Positions 8,668-16,861 of a stretch of 64,000 nucleotides of DNA are shown in pieces (the stretch's first letter is position 1; every line of letters starts with the position of its first letter). Source of the DNA: Sphingomicrobium sp. (GTDB lineage: Bacteria; Pseudomonadota; Alphaproteobacteria; Sphingomonadales; Sphingomonadaceae); assembly GCA_036563485.1 (NCBI GenBank), contig DATCMI010000001.1:1046001-1110000 (forward strand). Reading direction: 5' to 3'. The notes beneath the pieces were generated by a model, which was given only the letters and a program-made list of their open reading frames with translations, was not told where the DNA came from and did no database searches. The translations under genes were made by a program, and so were the position numbers.

Positions 8668-9983
8668 GCGTCACCCTCCGCTTCGCGCCGTCGCCCACGG
8701 GCCGGCTCCACGTCGGCAACATCCGCACGGCGCTCCACAACTTCCTGTTCGCGCGGAAAAACGGTGGCACCTTCGTCCTTAGGATAGACGACACCGACCG
8801 GGAGCGGTCGACGGCCGAGTTCGACCGCCTGATCCGAGACGACCTCGACTGGCTGGGGCTTACGCCCGACAAGGTCATCCGCCAGTCGGAGCGCTTCGAT
8901 CTCTACGAACGCGAGTTCGAGCGGCTGAAGGCGGCTGGGCGGGTCTACGCCTGCTACGAGACGCCCGAGGAGCTCGACCTTCGCCGCAAGGTGCTGCTCG
9001 GGCGCGGCCTCCCGCCGGTCTATGAGCGCAAGCCGGCGGACGCCCCCGTACCCGATGGGCGCCGCCCGCACTGGCGCTTCCGCCTCGATCATGACGCGCC
9101 GATCGCCTGGACCGACCTCATCCGCGGCGAGCAGAAATTCGACCCCAAGCTATTGAGCGATCCGGTCGTACGGCGGGAGGACGGCAGCTGGCTCTACCTG
9201 CTGCCGAGCGTAATCGACGACGTGGATCTCGGCATCACTCATGTCGTGCGGGGCGAGGACCATGTGTCGAACAGCGCCGCGCAGATCCAGATGTTCGAGG
9301 CGCTCGGCGCCAGCCCACCGCAATTCGCCCATGAGGCACTGCTGGTCGCCGCCGAAGGCAAGCTATCGAAGCGGCTCGGCTCTTATGGTGCCGAACATCT
9401 GCGCGAGGAGGGTGTCGAGCCCATGGCCCTGCTCGACGTGCTGGCGCGCATCGGCACGTCGCAGCCGGTCGAGCCGATCCCGTCCTTGGAGGAGCTGGCG
9501 GCGACGTTCGAATTTTCGACCTTCGGCCGCGCACCTGCCCACTTTGATCCGCACGAGGTCGAGCTGGTCAACGCAAGGCTTCTCCACCGTCTAAGCTATG
9601 CGGACGTCGCCGACCGCCTGCCGGCCGACGCGACGGAACAAGACTGGCTGGCTCTTCGCGGCAACCTAGAACGAATTGGCGACTTCAGCCGCTGGTTCAC
9701 CATCCTCCACGGCGATGTGGAACCGCCAGAGCTCGGTCACGAGGAGCGGCTGCTGGTCAAGCAGGCGGCCGCGATCGCCGAGACGCTTGACTGGAACGAA
9801 GAGCCTTGGCGCCGCCTCACCGGCGAGCTGAAGGGAATTACCGGCAAGAAGGGACGCGAGCTGTTCCACCCGCTGCGCCTCGCGCTGACCGGGCTCGACA
9901 GTGGTCCGGAAATGGCTCCCCTCGTCGCCGCCATGGGCAAAGAGCGCGTCGTCCGCCGCCTCGAAGCCGCCGTGCGCCGCTGA
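8664..9983 (+). CDS. gltX: Glutamate--tRNA ligase
   Basis: A 439-residue class I synthetase. The HIGH-type motif appears as SPTGRLHVGNIRTAL (His16), the KMSKS-type motif as EGKLSKRLGS near residue 234, and the WRFRLDH and VVRGEDHVSNSAAQ segments are typical. It is at the short end for GltX. Many alphaproteobacteria carry two copies, one of which charges tRNA-Gln for later amidation. Which one this is cannot be decided here. Confidence 0.95.
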   Translation: MSVTLRFAPSPTGRLHVGNIRTALHNFLFARKNGGTFVLRIDDTDRERSTAEFDRLIRDDLDWLGLTPDKVIRQSERFDLYEREFERLKAAGRVYACYETPEELDLRRKVLLGRGLPPVYERKPADAPVPDGRRPHWRFRLDHDAPIAWTDLIRGEQKFDPKLLSDPVVRREDGSWLYLLPSVIDDVDLGITHVVRGEDHVSNSAAQIQMFEALGASPPQFAHEALLVAAEGKLSKRLGSYGAEHLREEGVEPMALLDVLARIGTSQPVEPIPSLEELAATFEFSTFGRAPAHFDPHEVELVNARLLHRLSYADVADRLPADATEQDWLALRGNLERIGDFSRWFTILHGDVEPPELGHEERLLVKQAAAIAETLDWNEEPWRRLTGELKGITGKKGRELFHPLRLALTGLDSGPEMAPLVAAMGKERVVRRLEAAVRR

Positions 9984-10021
9984 GGCTGGCGGACGGGGCG
10001 CGCGCGCCTTATCTTTACGCA

Positions 10022-10345
10022 ATGTCCTGGTTTCCAAAGCCCTCGTCGCCGACTGCCGCCCTGAAGGACCTGCGTGCGTTCATGCGCCAGCGCAGCCGTG
10101 AGCAAGTGATCGGCGCCGGCGTCGCGCTTGGCCTCACTGGTCTCATCCTCGTCGGCTTCTCGCTCGACACCGAGGACGCGATGAAGCCGCCGCCGCAGGT
10201 CGTCGTGGTCGACCTCTATCCCTCGAATCGCACCGACGCCGACATCATCGCCGACCAGAAGAAGGACCAGGCGGCCTACGAAGCGGCGAAGAAGGAAAAG
10301 ATGCGGCAGTTCAAAGAGCTCGAGAAAAGATTCGGGATTGAGTGA
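10022..10345 (+). CDS. Small single-pass membrane protein of unknown function
   Basis: A 107-residue protein. A basic N-terminus (residues 1-27) is followed by one transmembrane helix (about 28-46, VIGAGVALGLTGLILVGF) and then a soluble part. The last 40 residues are lysine- and glutamate-rich and predicted helical, possibly a short coiled coil (KKDQAAYEAAKKEKMRQFKE). I do not recognise a family. It sits between gltX and ribD. ribD starts 8 bp inside this gene, so the protein may be co-translated with the riboflavin genes, though nothing ties it to flavins. The frame is open far upstream inside gltX; the first ATG in the intergenic gap is used. Confidence 0.75.
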   Translation: MSWFPKPSSPTAALKDLRAFMRQRSREQVIGAGVALGLTGLILVGFSLDTEDAMKPPPQVVVVDLYPSNRTDADIIADQKKDQAAYEAAKKEKMRQFKELEKRFGIE

Positions 10346-11315
10346 CGACAGAGCTTGGATGGCCGAGGCCGTCGCGCTCGGGAATGAAGCGCGCGGCCAA
10401 AGCGCGCCCAACCCGAACGTCGGCTGCATCATCGTCTCCAGCTCCGGCCGGCTAATCGGCAGGGGCGCAACGGCTCAGGGCGGAAGGCCGCACGCAGAAG
10501 CCATCGCGCTTGCCCAGGCCGGCAAGAGAGCAGCCGATTCGACCGTCTACGCGTCTCTCGAACCGTGCGCGCATGACAGCGACCGCGGCCCTGCCTGTAC
10601 CGATCTGCTCTTGAATGCTGCGCCGGCGCGTGTCGTCGTCGCCCTCAAGGATCCGGACCCGCGCACCTCGGGCAAGGGGATCCGCCGCTTGCGCCGTGCC
10701 GGCATCGAAGTGACGCTCGGCGTCGGCCGTGAGTCGGCGAAGCGCTCGCTCGCCGGGTGGCTGACGCGGCTGGAGCTGGGACGGCCGCGGATCACGCTAA
10801 AGCTGGCGCTGTCAATCGACGGCAAGATCGCGCTGCCGTCGGGCGAATCGAAGTGGATCACCGGCGAGGACGCCCGCCGCCACGTCCACCTGGAGCGCGC
10901 GCACAGCGACATGATCCTCGTCGGGCGCGGGACCTATTTGGCAGACGAACCGCGGCTGGACGTGCGCCTGCCGGGCCTCGAGGACCGCTCTCCACGCCGC
11001 GCGTTGCTGACTCGCGGCGATGCCGTCGAAGGGTGGGAAACGCTGCGAAATCCGCAGGATGTGCATCGACTTCATGACGTCAACGACCTGCTGGTCGAAG
11101 GCGGATCGACGACCGCGACGGCGTTCCTGACCGAAGACCTCGTCGACCGCATCCTGATCTACCGCGCGCCGATCATCGTCGGCGAAGGCAAGTCGAGCTT
11201 CGGCTATGTCGGCCTCGACGCGATCGCCGACGCCCATGGCCGCTGGCAGATGGTCGACGAGCAACGCCTCGGCGTCGACCGGCTCGAAGTTTACGAGCGG
11301 GTGAGGGCGGACTAA
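10338..11315 (+). CDS. ribD: Bifunctional riboflavin deaminase-reductase
   Basis: A 325-residue bifunctional enzyme for steps two and three of riboflavin synthesis. The N-terminal cytidine-deaminase fold keeps the zinc site as GGRPHAEAIAL and LEPCAHDSDRGPACTD. The usual second cysteine of PCC is alanine, but it is not a zinc ligand. The C-terminal reductase domain shows KLALSIDGKIAL and the NADPH-site segment DMILVGRGTYLADEPRLD. TTG at 10338, overlapping the upstream stop by 8 bp, gives the longest form; an ATG at 10359 is the alternative. It heads the order ribD-ribE-ribBX-ribH. Confidence 0.95.
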   Translation: MSDDRAWMAEAVALGNEARGQSAPNPNVGCIIVSSSGRLIGRGATAQGGRPHAEAIALAQAGKRAADSTVYASLEPCAHDSDRGPACTDLLLNAAPARVVVALKDPDPRTSGKGIRRLRRAGIEVTLGVGRESAKRSLAGWLTRLELGRPRITLKLALSIDGKIALPSGESKWITGEDARRHVHLERAHSDMILVGRGTYLADEPRLDVRLPGLEDRSPRRALLTRGDAVEGWETLRNPQDVHRLHDVNDLLVEGGSTTATAFLTEDLVDRILIYRAPIIVGEGKSSFGYVGLDAIADAHGRWQMVDEQRLGVDRLEVYERVRAD

Positions 11316-11324
11316 GCCGCCGCC

Positions 11325-11933
11325 ATGTTCACCGGGATCATCACCGACGTCGGCATTGTCCGAAGCGCCGAGCAGCGTGGAGACCTCCGGCTGGTGATCG
11401 AGACCAGCTACGACATGGCGAGCGTCGATCTCGGCGCGTCGATCGCCTGTTCGGGCGCATGCCTGACCGTGGTTGACAAGGGCGACGACTGGTTCGCGGT
11501 CGACGTGTCGGGCGAAACCGTATCGAAGACCGCGGCTGGCCACTGGCAGGAAGGCGCGCGGCTCAATCTCGAACGGTCGCTGCGCCTTGGCGACGAGCTT
11601 GGCGGCCATATCGTCACCGGCCACGTCGATGCGGTCGGGACGGTCGTCGGCGTCTGCCCGGAAGGCGATTCCAAACGCATCGGGATCAGCGTGCCGCGAG
11701 CCCTCGGCGAAATGATCGCGGCCAAGGGCTCGATCGCGCTCGACGGCGCCTCGATGACCGTTAACGACGTCCGCGATGCGGAGGACGGCACCACCCATTT
11801 TTCGATCAACCTGATCCCCCATTCGGCGCAGCACACGACCCTCGGCGAACTCGACGCAGGGAAACAGCTCAATGTCGAAGTGGACGTGCTCGCCCGCTAT
11901 ATTGATCGCATGCTCGCCGCCCGCTCACATTAG
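11325..11933 (+). CDS. ribE: Riboflavin synthase alpha subunit
   Basis: A 202-residue enzyme that dismutates two 6,7-dimethyl-8-ribityllumazine molecules to riboflavin. It begins with the signature MFTGIITDVG. Two tandem lumazine-binding repeats can be seen: IACSGACLTVV with LGGHIVTGHVDAVGTV in the first, and IALDGASMTVNDV with LIPHSAQHTTLG in the second. Length is normal. It starts 9 bp after ribD and ends inside an 18-bp palindrome that precedes ribBX. Confidence 0.97.
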   Translation: MFTGIITDVGIVRSAEQRGDLRLVIETSYDMASVDLGASIACSGACLTVVDKGDDWFAVDVSGETVSKTAAGHWQEGARLNLERSLRLGDELGGHIVTGHVDAVGTVVGVCPEGDSKRIGISVPRALGEMIAAKGSIALDGASMTVNDVRDAEDGTTHFSINLIPHSAQHTTLGELDAGKQLNVEVDVLARYIDRMLAARSH

Positions 11934-11949
11934 GAACAAGCTTGTTCCT
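11932..11949. promoter_or_regulatory. 18-bp perfect palindrome between ribE and ribBX
   Basis: AGGAACAAGCTTGTTCCT is a perfect dyad with 9-bp half-sites. It begins on the last two bases of the ribE stop codon and ends 36 bp before the ribBX ATG. There is no loop and no T-run, so a terminator is unlikely. The form fits an operator for a dimeric HTH protein, and the next gene encodes an HTH-fused enzyme. Binding by that protein is inference. Confidence 0.6.
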
Positions 11950-11957
11950 GCTTGTCG

Positions 11958-11973
11958 TCACATTGCAGTGTGA
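11958..11973. promoter_or_regulatory. Second, imperfect palindrome upstream of ribBX
   Basis: TCACATTGCAGTGTGA has 16 bases. Arms TCACA and TGTGA pair perfectly, and the centre pairs except for one T-G position. It lies 12 bp before the ribBX ATG and 8 bp after the first palindrome. It could be a second operator or a translation-initiation hairpin. Confidence 0.45.
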
Positions 11974-11985
11974 TATCTGGCAGCC

Positions 11986-13269
11986 ATGAGTACGACCCTC
12001 ATCGACCGCCTCGAAGCGATCATCGCCACTGGCGAAGTTAGCCGCGCCGGCCTTGCCCGCGCCGCCGGCCTTCACCCCAACTCCCTGCGCAAGCTCGGCT
12101 CGCCGGAGTGGAACCCGACCGCCGACACGCTGACCCGGCTCGAAAAGCTCATCCAGCGCGGCAACACCGAAGTGCTGGTCGGGCCCGAGGCGATCATCAA
12201 CGAAGCGCGCAACGGCCGGATGTTCATCCTCGTCGACGACGACGACCGGGAAAATGAAGGCGACCTCGTCATCCCGGCCCAGATGGCGACGCCCGACGCG
12301 ATCAACTTCATGGCGCGGCACGGGCGCGGCCTCATCTGCCTGGCGTTAGGCAAGGAGCGGGCGGACCAACTCGGTCTCGAGCCGATGACCCGCACCAACC
12401 GCAGCCGCAACGAAACCGCGTTCACCGTGTCGATCGAGGCGCGCGAAGGCATCACGACCGGCATCAGCGCCGCCGACCGCGCCCGCACGGTTGCCGTCGC
12501 AATCGACGCTTCGCACGGCGCCGATGCCATCGTGTCTCCCGGCCACGTCTTCCCGCTGGTCGCCAAGCCAGGCGGCGTCCTGGTTCGCGCCGGTCACACC
12601 GAAGCGGCGGTGGACGTCTCCCGCCTCGCCGGGCTCAACCCTAGCGGCGTCATTTGCGAGATCATGCGCGAGGACGGGACCATGGCCCGGCTCGAAGACC
12701 TGATGGACTTCGCGCGCACACACGGCCTGAAAATCGGCACCATCCGCGACCTCATCGCTTACCGGCTCAAGAAGGATCATCTGGTCGAGCGCGTCGCTTC
12801 GACCCCCTTCACCGCGGAAAGCGGCGGGCAGTGGCAGGCCCAGGTCTTCCGCGACAAGGCGAGCGGCGAGGAGCAGCTGGCGCTCGTCCACGGCACGCTG
12901 AACCCCGACGAGCCGGTGCTCGTCCGCATGCACAGCCTCGACCTGTTCGCCGACGTCATCGGCGAGAAGGGGCCGAAGTCCGGCATCATGCATACGGCGA
13001 TGCGGATGATCGAGCAGGAAGGCTCCGGCGTCGTCGTTGCGCTCCACGCGGCCGCGCCAGGGTCGCTGTCGCGAAGCATCGACATCCGCTCGGGCAAGCC
13101 GGCGGAAATCGGCGATTCCGTGCGCGGCTACGGCACCGGCGCCCAGATCCTCGCCGCCCTAGGCATCCACGACATGATCCTGCTGTCCAACTCGCGCCAC
13201 TCGCCCGTCGGCCTGTCGGGCTATGGCTTGGCGATCGTCGAAGAACGGCCGATCGAGGGGGCGCACTGA
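11986..13269 (+). CDS. ribB: 3,4-dihydroxy-2-butanone 4-phosphate synthase with N-terminal HTH and degenerate GTP cyclohydrolase II domain (RibBX type)
   Basis: A 427-residue, three-part protein. Residues 1-56 look like a helix-turn-helix of the XRE/HTH_3 kind ([18 protein letters not shown], then [14 protein letters not shown]). Residues 65-265 are the RibB domain that makes the four-carbon unit for lumazine, with the acidic site [12 protein letters not shown] and SPGHVFPL. Residues 275-422 are related to GTP cyclohydrolase II but lack the three zinc cysteines: the CLTGDVFGSLRCDCG region of RibA reads [16 protein letters not shown]. This matches the RibBX variant known in Proteobacteria, in which cyclohydrolase activity is lost. 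GTP cyclohydrolase must then be encoded elsewhere. The HTH addition is unusual and raises the question of autoregulation. Confidence 0.92.
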   Translation: MSTTLIDRLEAIIATGEVSRAGLARAAGLHPNSLRKLGSPEWNPTADTLTRLEKLIQRGNTEVLVGPEAIINEARNGRMFILVDDDDRENEGDLVIPAQMATPDAINFMARHGRGLICLALGKERADQLGLEPMTRTNRSRNETAFTVSIEAREGITTGISAADRARTVAVAIDASHGADAIVSPGHVFPLVAKPGGVLVRAGHTEAAVDVSRLAGLNPSGVICEIMREDGTMARLEDLMDFARTHGLKIGTIRDLIAYRLKKDHLVERVASTPFTAESGGQWQAQVFRDKASGEEQLALVHGTLNPDEPVLVRMHSLDLFADVIGEKGPKSGIMHTAMRMIEQEGSGVVVALHAAAPGSLSRSIDIRSGKPAEIGDSVRGYGTGAQILAALGIHDMILLSNSRHSPVGLSGYGLAIVEERPIEGAH

Positions 13270-13691
13270 TGGCCACTATCCTGCTCGTCGAGGCTCGCTT
13301 CTACGGCCACTTGAACGACATGCTCGTCGAAGGCGCACGCCGAGCCGTCGAAGCGGCGGGGCACAAGCATGAGACGCTGACGGTGCCGGGCGCGCTCGAG
13401 CTGCCAGGAGCCATCGCGCTTGCCGCGCGCAGCGGCCGCTTCTGCGCCTTCGTCGCGCTCGGCGTCGTGATCCGCGGCGAGACCTACCATTTCGAAGTGG
13501 TCTCGAACGAAAGCGCGCGCGGCCTCATGGATCTGACGCTCCAGGGCTTTGCGATCGGTAACGGCATCATGACGGTCGAGAATGAAGCGCAGGCGATCGT
13601 CCGCTGCGACCCCGACCAGCTCGACAAGGGCGGCGCCGCGGCCCGCGCAGCGCTCGCGCTCTTCGAGCTGAGGGAGACGTACGGTCCCTAA
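13269..13691 (+). CDS. ribH: 6,7-dimethyl-8-ribityllumazine synthase
   Basis: A 140-residue lumazine synthase that condenses the RibD and RibB products. The signature [14 protein letters not shown] and the active-site stretch [14 protein letters not shown] with the catalytic histidine are present. The N-terminal [11 protein letters not shown] corresponds to the ARFN segment that contacts substrate. It is shorter than the usual 155 residues. Its ATG overlaps the ribBX stop (TGATG), closing the riboflavin operon. It converges with the old yellow enzyme gene and the two stops overlap. Confidence 0.96.
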   Translation: MATILLVEARFYGHLNDMLVEGARRAVEAAGHKHETLTVPGALELPGAIALAARSGRFCAFVALGVVIRGETYHFEVVSNESARGLMDLTLQGFAIGNGIMTVENEAQAIVRCDPDQLDKGGAAARAALALFELRETYGP

Positions 13692-14776
13692 GCCGCCTTC
13701 GCGTCCTCCAGAAGCGGATAGTCGGTATATCCGCGCGCATCGCCCGAGTAGAAGGTCGCCGGGTCGCCCTCGTTGAGCGGAGCGCCGAGCGAGATCCGCT
13801 TCACCAGGTCGGGGTTGGCGATGAACGGCCGGCCGATGCTGATCGCGTCGGCGATGCCGTCGATCACGCTGCGGTGCGCGCCGCTCCAGTCGCCGTCGGT
13901 GTTTAGGACGATCTTGCCGGAATAAAGGTCGCGGACGGCGGGACTGACCGGTGCTGTCGGGACCACGCCGAGGGCGGTCGGCAGCCGCGGCTCGCGCAGC
14001 TCGATCCACGGCACCGCGAGCGCTTCGACCCGGCGCGCCACCGCCTCGAACAACGCCGGCGGATCGCTGTCTTCGACCCCCTGGGCGAGCACGTTGGGCG
14101 AAAAGCGGATGCCGACCCGGTCCATGCCGATGGCGGCCCCGACCGCTTCGAGGACTTCGGTCATGAACCGGAGTCGGTTGTCGATCGAACCGCCATAAGC
14201 GTCGGTTCGCTGGTTCGTGCTGTCGCGCAGGAATTGGTCGATCAGATAGCCGTTTGCGCCGTGGATCTGGACGCCGTCGAACCCGGCCGCGATCGCGTTG
14301 CGCGCCGCCGCCGAATAATCGGCGACGATCCGCTTGATGTCTTCGCGAGTTGCCGCGCGCGCTTCGACATACGGCTTCTTGCCGTCATAGGTGCGCGCGA
14401 AGTCGGGCGCTGTCGTCGCCGACGACGAGAGCGGCTGTCCGCCGCCCAGGTCGGGGTGCACGACGCGCCCCATGTGCCACAGCTGGGCGACGATCCGACC
14501 GCCAGCTTCGTGAACGGAGCTTGTGACGCGCCGCCAGCCGGCGACCTGCTCGTCGCTCCACAATCCTGGCGCGTCGGGCCAGCCGAGCCCTTCGCGGCTG
14601 ATGCCGGTGGCTTCGGTGATCAGCAGCCCGGCACTCGCGCGCTGTGCATAATATTCGGCCATCAGCGCGTTCGGCACGGCCTCGCGGTTGGAACGGGCGC
14701 GGGTCAGCGGCGCCATGATGATTCGGTTGGGAAGCTCGAGAGCGCCGAGCTGAAGCGGGTCGAACAAGCAGGCCAT
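13688..14776 (-). CDS. Alkene reductase of the old yellow enzyme family (NemA-like)
   Basis: A 362-residue FMN-dependent ene-reductase. It opens with [26 protein letters not shown], as in NemA/OYE. The substrate-binding [21 protein letters not shown] (His/Asn pair) and the C-terminal [14 protein letters not shown] phosphate site are intact. Substrates would be electrophilic alkenes, nitroesters or similar. An inverted repeat 90 bp upstream (14863-14877) may be its operator. It neighbours the flavin operon but is transcribed towards it. Confidence 0.95.
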   Translation of the reverse strand: MACLFDPLQLGALELPNRIIMAPLTRARSNREAVPNALMAEYYAQRASAGLLITEATGISREGLGWPDAPGLWSDEQVAGWRRVTSSVHEAGGRIVAQLWHMGRVVHPDLGGGQPLSSSATTAPDFARTYDGKKPYVEARAATREDIKRIVADYSAAARNAIAAGFDGVQIHGANGYLIDQFLRDSTNQRTDAYGGSIDNRLRFMTEVLEAVGAAIGMDRVGIRFSPNVLAQGVEDSDPPALFEAVARRVEALAVPWIELREPRLPTALGVVPTAPVSPAVRDLYSGKIVLNTDGDWSGAHRSVIDGIADAISIGRPFIANPDLVKRISLGAPLNEGDPATFYSGDARGYTDYPLLEDAKAA

Positions 14777-14862
14777 ATTCGTCTTTCTCAGAAGATCCCC
14801 TCTGCGCCGGAGAAAATGGTTGCTTGGGGAAACTCTTCAACGCGGAAACTATGCAGCACCCG

Positions 14863-14877
14863 ATAAGCCCCGCTTAT
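14863..14877. promoter_or_regulatory. Inverted repeat ATAAGC-CCC-GCTTAT upstream of the old yellow enzyme gene
   Basis: A 15-nt dyad with perfect 6-bp arms in the 157-bp region between the OYE gene and the divergent DMT transporter. The form ATAAG-N5-CTTAT fits the T-N11-A pattern of LysR-type sites, but the regulator is unknown and no regulator gene is adjacent. Confidence 0.45.
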
Positions 14878-14933
14878 GATCTGTCCTGATCTTGTCGCTT
14901 CCTAGCGCGAGCGCGTGCGCCTAACGGGCTCGG

Positions 14934-15824
14934 ATGGAGCAGCCGCAGCAGCACCGCCACGCCTTTTCAGCCCTGCTGGTCGGCGCCTGGGCCCTGGCAT
15001 TCGGGCCGTGGTTCGTGCGCCTGGCGGACGTGGGGCCGATCGCCACCGGCTTCTGGCGGCTCGCCATCGCCCTGCCGTTCCTGTGGGTGCTGGCGAGGTT
15101 CAAGGGGCAGCCGGCGCACTGGCCGCGGCGCGGGCTCACCTACGCGATCCTCGGCGCGGCCATCTTCTATGCGCTCGACCTCGCGCTGTGGAACGTCGGC
15201 ATTCGGATGACCAAGCTCGGCAATGCGACTTTGTTCGGCAATGCCGGTAGCCTCGTCTTCGCTTGCTGGGGGCTGTGGCTCGCGCGGCGCCTGCCGCTTG
15301 TGCAGGCGATTGCGATCGTGCTGGCGACCGGCGGCTCCGTGCTGCTGATGAGCGGCAGCTATGAGCTTTCGCCGAAGAACCTTGCCGGCGACGGCTTCGC
15401 GCTGGTGGCCGGGCTCCTCTACGGCGGCTACCTGATCCTGGTCGACAAGGTGCGCAGCGAACTTCATCCGCTGCCGCTCCTGTTCCTTGCCACCGCATTC
15501 GCAACGCCGATCCTGCTCGTCCTCAGCTTTGCGGCCGGCGAGCGGATCTGGCCGCACGATTGGACGCCCGTCGTCATGTTCGCGCTGTCGAGCCAGGTGC
15601 TCGGGCAGGGCTTGCTAGTCTTCGCCATCGGCAACCTGTCGCCGCTAGTGGTCGGCCTCGTCCTGCTCAGCCAGCCGGCGATCGCCGCACTGATCGGCTG
15701 GTTCGCCTATGACGAGCGGCTCAGCGCGACGGACATCGCGGGCGCGTTGGCGATCGCCGCGGCGCTCGTCCTCGTCCGCCTGCCGGACCGGGGGTTGCGA
15801 GTCGCCGCCGACCAGCCCAGTTGA
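14934..15824 (+). CDS. DMT-superfamily (EamA) transporter
   Basis: A 296-residue integral membrane protein with about ten hydrophobic helices in two EamA-like halves. Features include the WALAFGPWFVRLADVGPIATGFWR opening region, a repeated GNA/GNL motif, and the end-of-domain segment PAIAALIGWFAYDERLS. EamA proteins export amino acids and other metabolites; the substrate is not predictable. Its stop overlaps the possible TTG start of the COQ9 gene. Confidence 0.88.
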   Translation: MEQPQQHRHAFSALLVGAWALAFGPWFVRLADVGPIATGFWRLAIALPFLWVLARFKGQPAHWPRRGLTYAILGAAIFYALDLALWNVGIRMTKLGNATLFGNAGSLVFACWGLWLARRLPLVQAIAIVLATGGSVLLMSGSYELSPKNLAGDGFALVAGLLYGGYLILVDKVRSELHPLPLLFLATAFATPILLVLSFAAGERIWPHDWTPVVMFALSSQVLGQGLLVFAIGNLSPLVVGLVLLSQPAIAALIGWFAYDERLSATDIAGALAIAAALVLVRLPDRGLRVAADQPS

Positions 15825-15829
15825 GCGGC

Positions 15830-16498
15830 ATGGAATCGACCAGCGACCTGCAACCCAGTCCGCTCGAACGCCTCCGCCGTGAGCTTGCCCTGGCCGTGGG
15901 CGAGAATGCGGTGTTCGACGGCTGGACGGTGAAGGCGGTCGACGCCGCCGCTCAGCAGCTCGGCATCGACCCGGCCCAGGCGCGGCTGGCGATGCCCAAG
16001 AACCCGGCCGGCATGGTCGACGTGTACATCCAGGAAGTCGATCGCGGCCTGGAGGCTTATTTCACGCCCGAGCGTCTCGCCGCGCTCAAGATCCGCGAAA
16101 AGATTCGCGCCTTGGTTTGGCGGCGGCTCGAGATCATGGAGCCGGCGCGTGAGGCGGTCCGCCGTGGGCTGGCTATCCTCGCCATGCCGCAGAACGTGGC
16201 GCTTGGCCTACGCATCTCCTGGCGCAGCGCCGACGTGATGTGGCGCATTGCCGGCGACACCAGCAGCGACTTTAATCATTATACCAAACGCATGATCCTC
16301 AGCGGCGTCTACGGCTCGACCTTGCTCGTATGGCTGGAGGATCAGAGCGAGGGTTGGGCCGACACGGCCGCCTTCCTCGACCGCCGCATCGACGACGTGA
16401 TGAAGTTCGAGAAGTTCAAGGCGCAGTGGCGCGGCTCCGCCGACCAGCGGCTGAGCCTGACGCGCTTCCTCGGGCGGCTGCGCTATCCGCCTAGGTAA
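15830..16498 (+). CDS. COQ9 family protein
   Basis: A 222-residue homologue of mitochondrial COQ9, a TetR-fold lipid-binding protein that presents intermediates to the COQ7 hydroxylase. Typical segments are the N-terminal three-helix TetR-like region (FDGWTVKAVDAAAQQLGI) and the C-terminal half with WRSADVMWRIAGDTSSDFNHYTKR, the recognisable COQ9 core. ATG at 15830 is preferred; a TTG three codons earlier (15821) overlaps the previous stop. With the UbiH-family gene at the left edge it points to aerobic ubiquinone synthesis. Confidence 0.92.
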   Translation: MESTSDLQPSPLERLRRELALAVGENAVFDGWTVKAVDAAAQQLGIDPAQARLAMPKNPAGMVDVYIQEVDRGLEAYFTPERLAALKIREKIRALVWRRLEIMEPAREAVRRGLAILAMPQNVALGLRISWRSADVMWRIAGDTSSDFNHYTKRMILSGVYGSTLLVWLEDQSEGWADTAAFLDRRIDDVMKFEKFKAQWRGSADQRLSLTRFLGRLRYPPR

Positions 16499-16555
16499 TT
16501 GCCCGGATCGCCAGGCGCTTGCCGGCGGCTACATTGCCTATGGCCAATGCAGCTC

Positions 16556-16574
16556 GTTAATGATAATCACTCGC
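16556..16574. promoter_or_regulatory. Fur box upstream of feoAB
   Basis: GTTAATGATAATCACTCGC matches the classical 19-bp Fur consensus GATAATGATAATCATTATC at 15 of 19 positions, including an uninterrupted AATGATAATCA core. It ends 4 bp before the feoA ATG and stands out as AT-rich in its setting. Repression of feoAB by Fur under iron-replete conditions follows by analogy. Confidence 0.75.
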
Positions 16575-16578
16575 AACA

Positions 16579-16845
16579 ATGAACGCGCCGTTCCAGCCTG
16601 ACGTGACCAGCCTCGACCTGCTTACGGTCGGCACCAAAGCGCGCGTCTTGTCGGTGGATTGGGCGTCGCTCGAGGAATCGGAAGCGTGCCGCCTCCGTCA
16701 CTTCGGGTTCGACGAGGGCGTCGTCGTCGAGCCGCTTCACCTTGGGCCGTTCGGGCGCGATCCGATTGCCATTCGCGTCGGCCGGATGACGGTGGCGATC
16801 CGGCGCCGGCAGGCGTGCGCCATCCGGGTCACCTCGGCCGCCTGA
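16579..16845 (+). CDS. feoA: FeoA family ferrous iron transport protein
   Basis: An 88-residue SH3-like FeoA domain protein of the cytoplasm, thought to assist FeoB. It shows the pattern of the family: an early LTVGTKARVLSVD strand, then RLRHFGFDEGVVVEPLHLGPFGRDPIAIRVG and a final strand. It lies under a Fur box and 16 bp before feoB, so the two form an iron-regulated operon. Confidence 0.92.
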   Translation: MNAPFQPDVTSLDLLTVGTKARVLSVDWASLEESEACRLRHFGFDEGVVVEPLHLGPFGRDPIAIRVGRMTVAIRRRQACAIRVTSAA

Positions 16846-16861
16846 CCCCTACAAGCTTCAC

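Noticed and set aside
11934..11985. FMN riboswitch before ribBX
   Set aside because: The 52-bp gap is too short for the roughly 120-nt aptamer, and none of its conserved stretches is present; the dyads have no such form.
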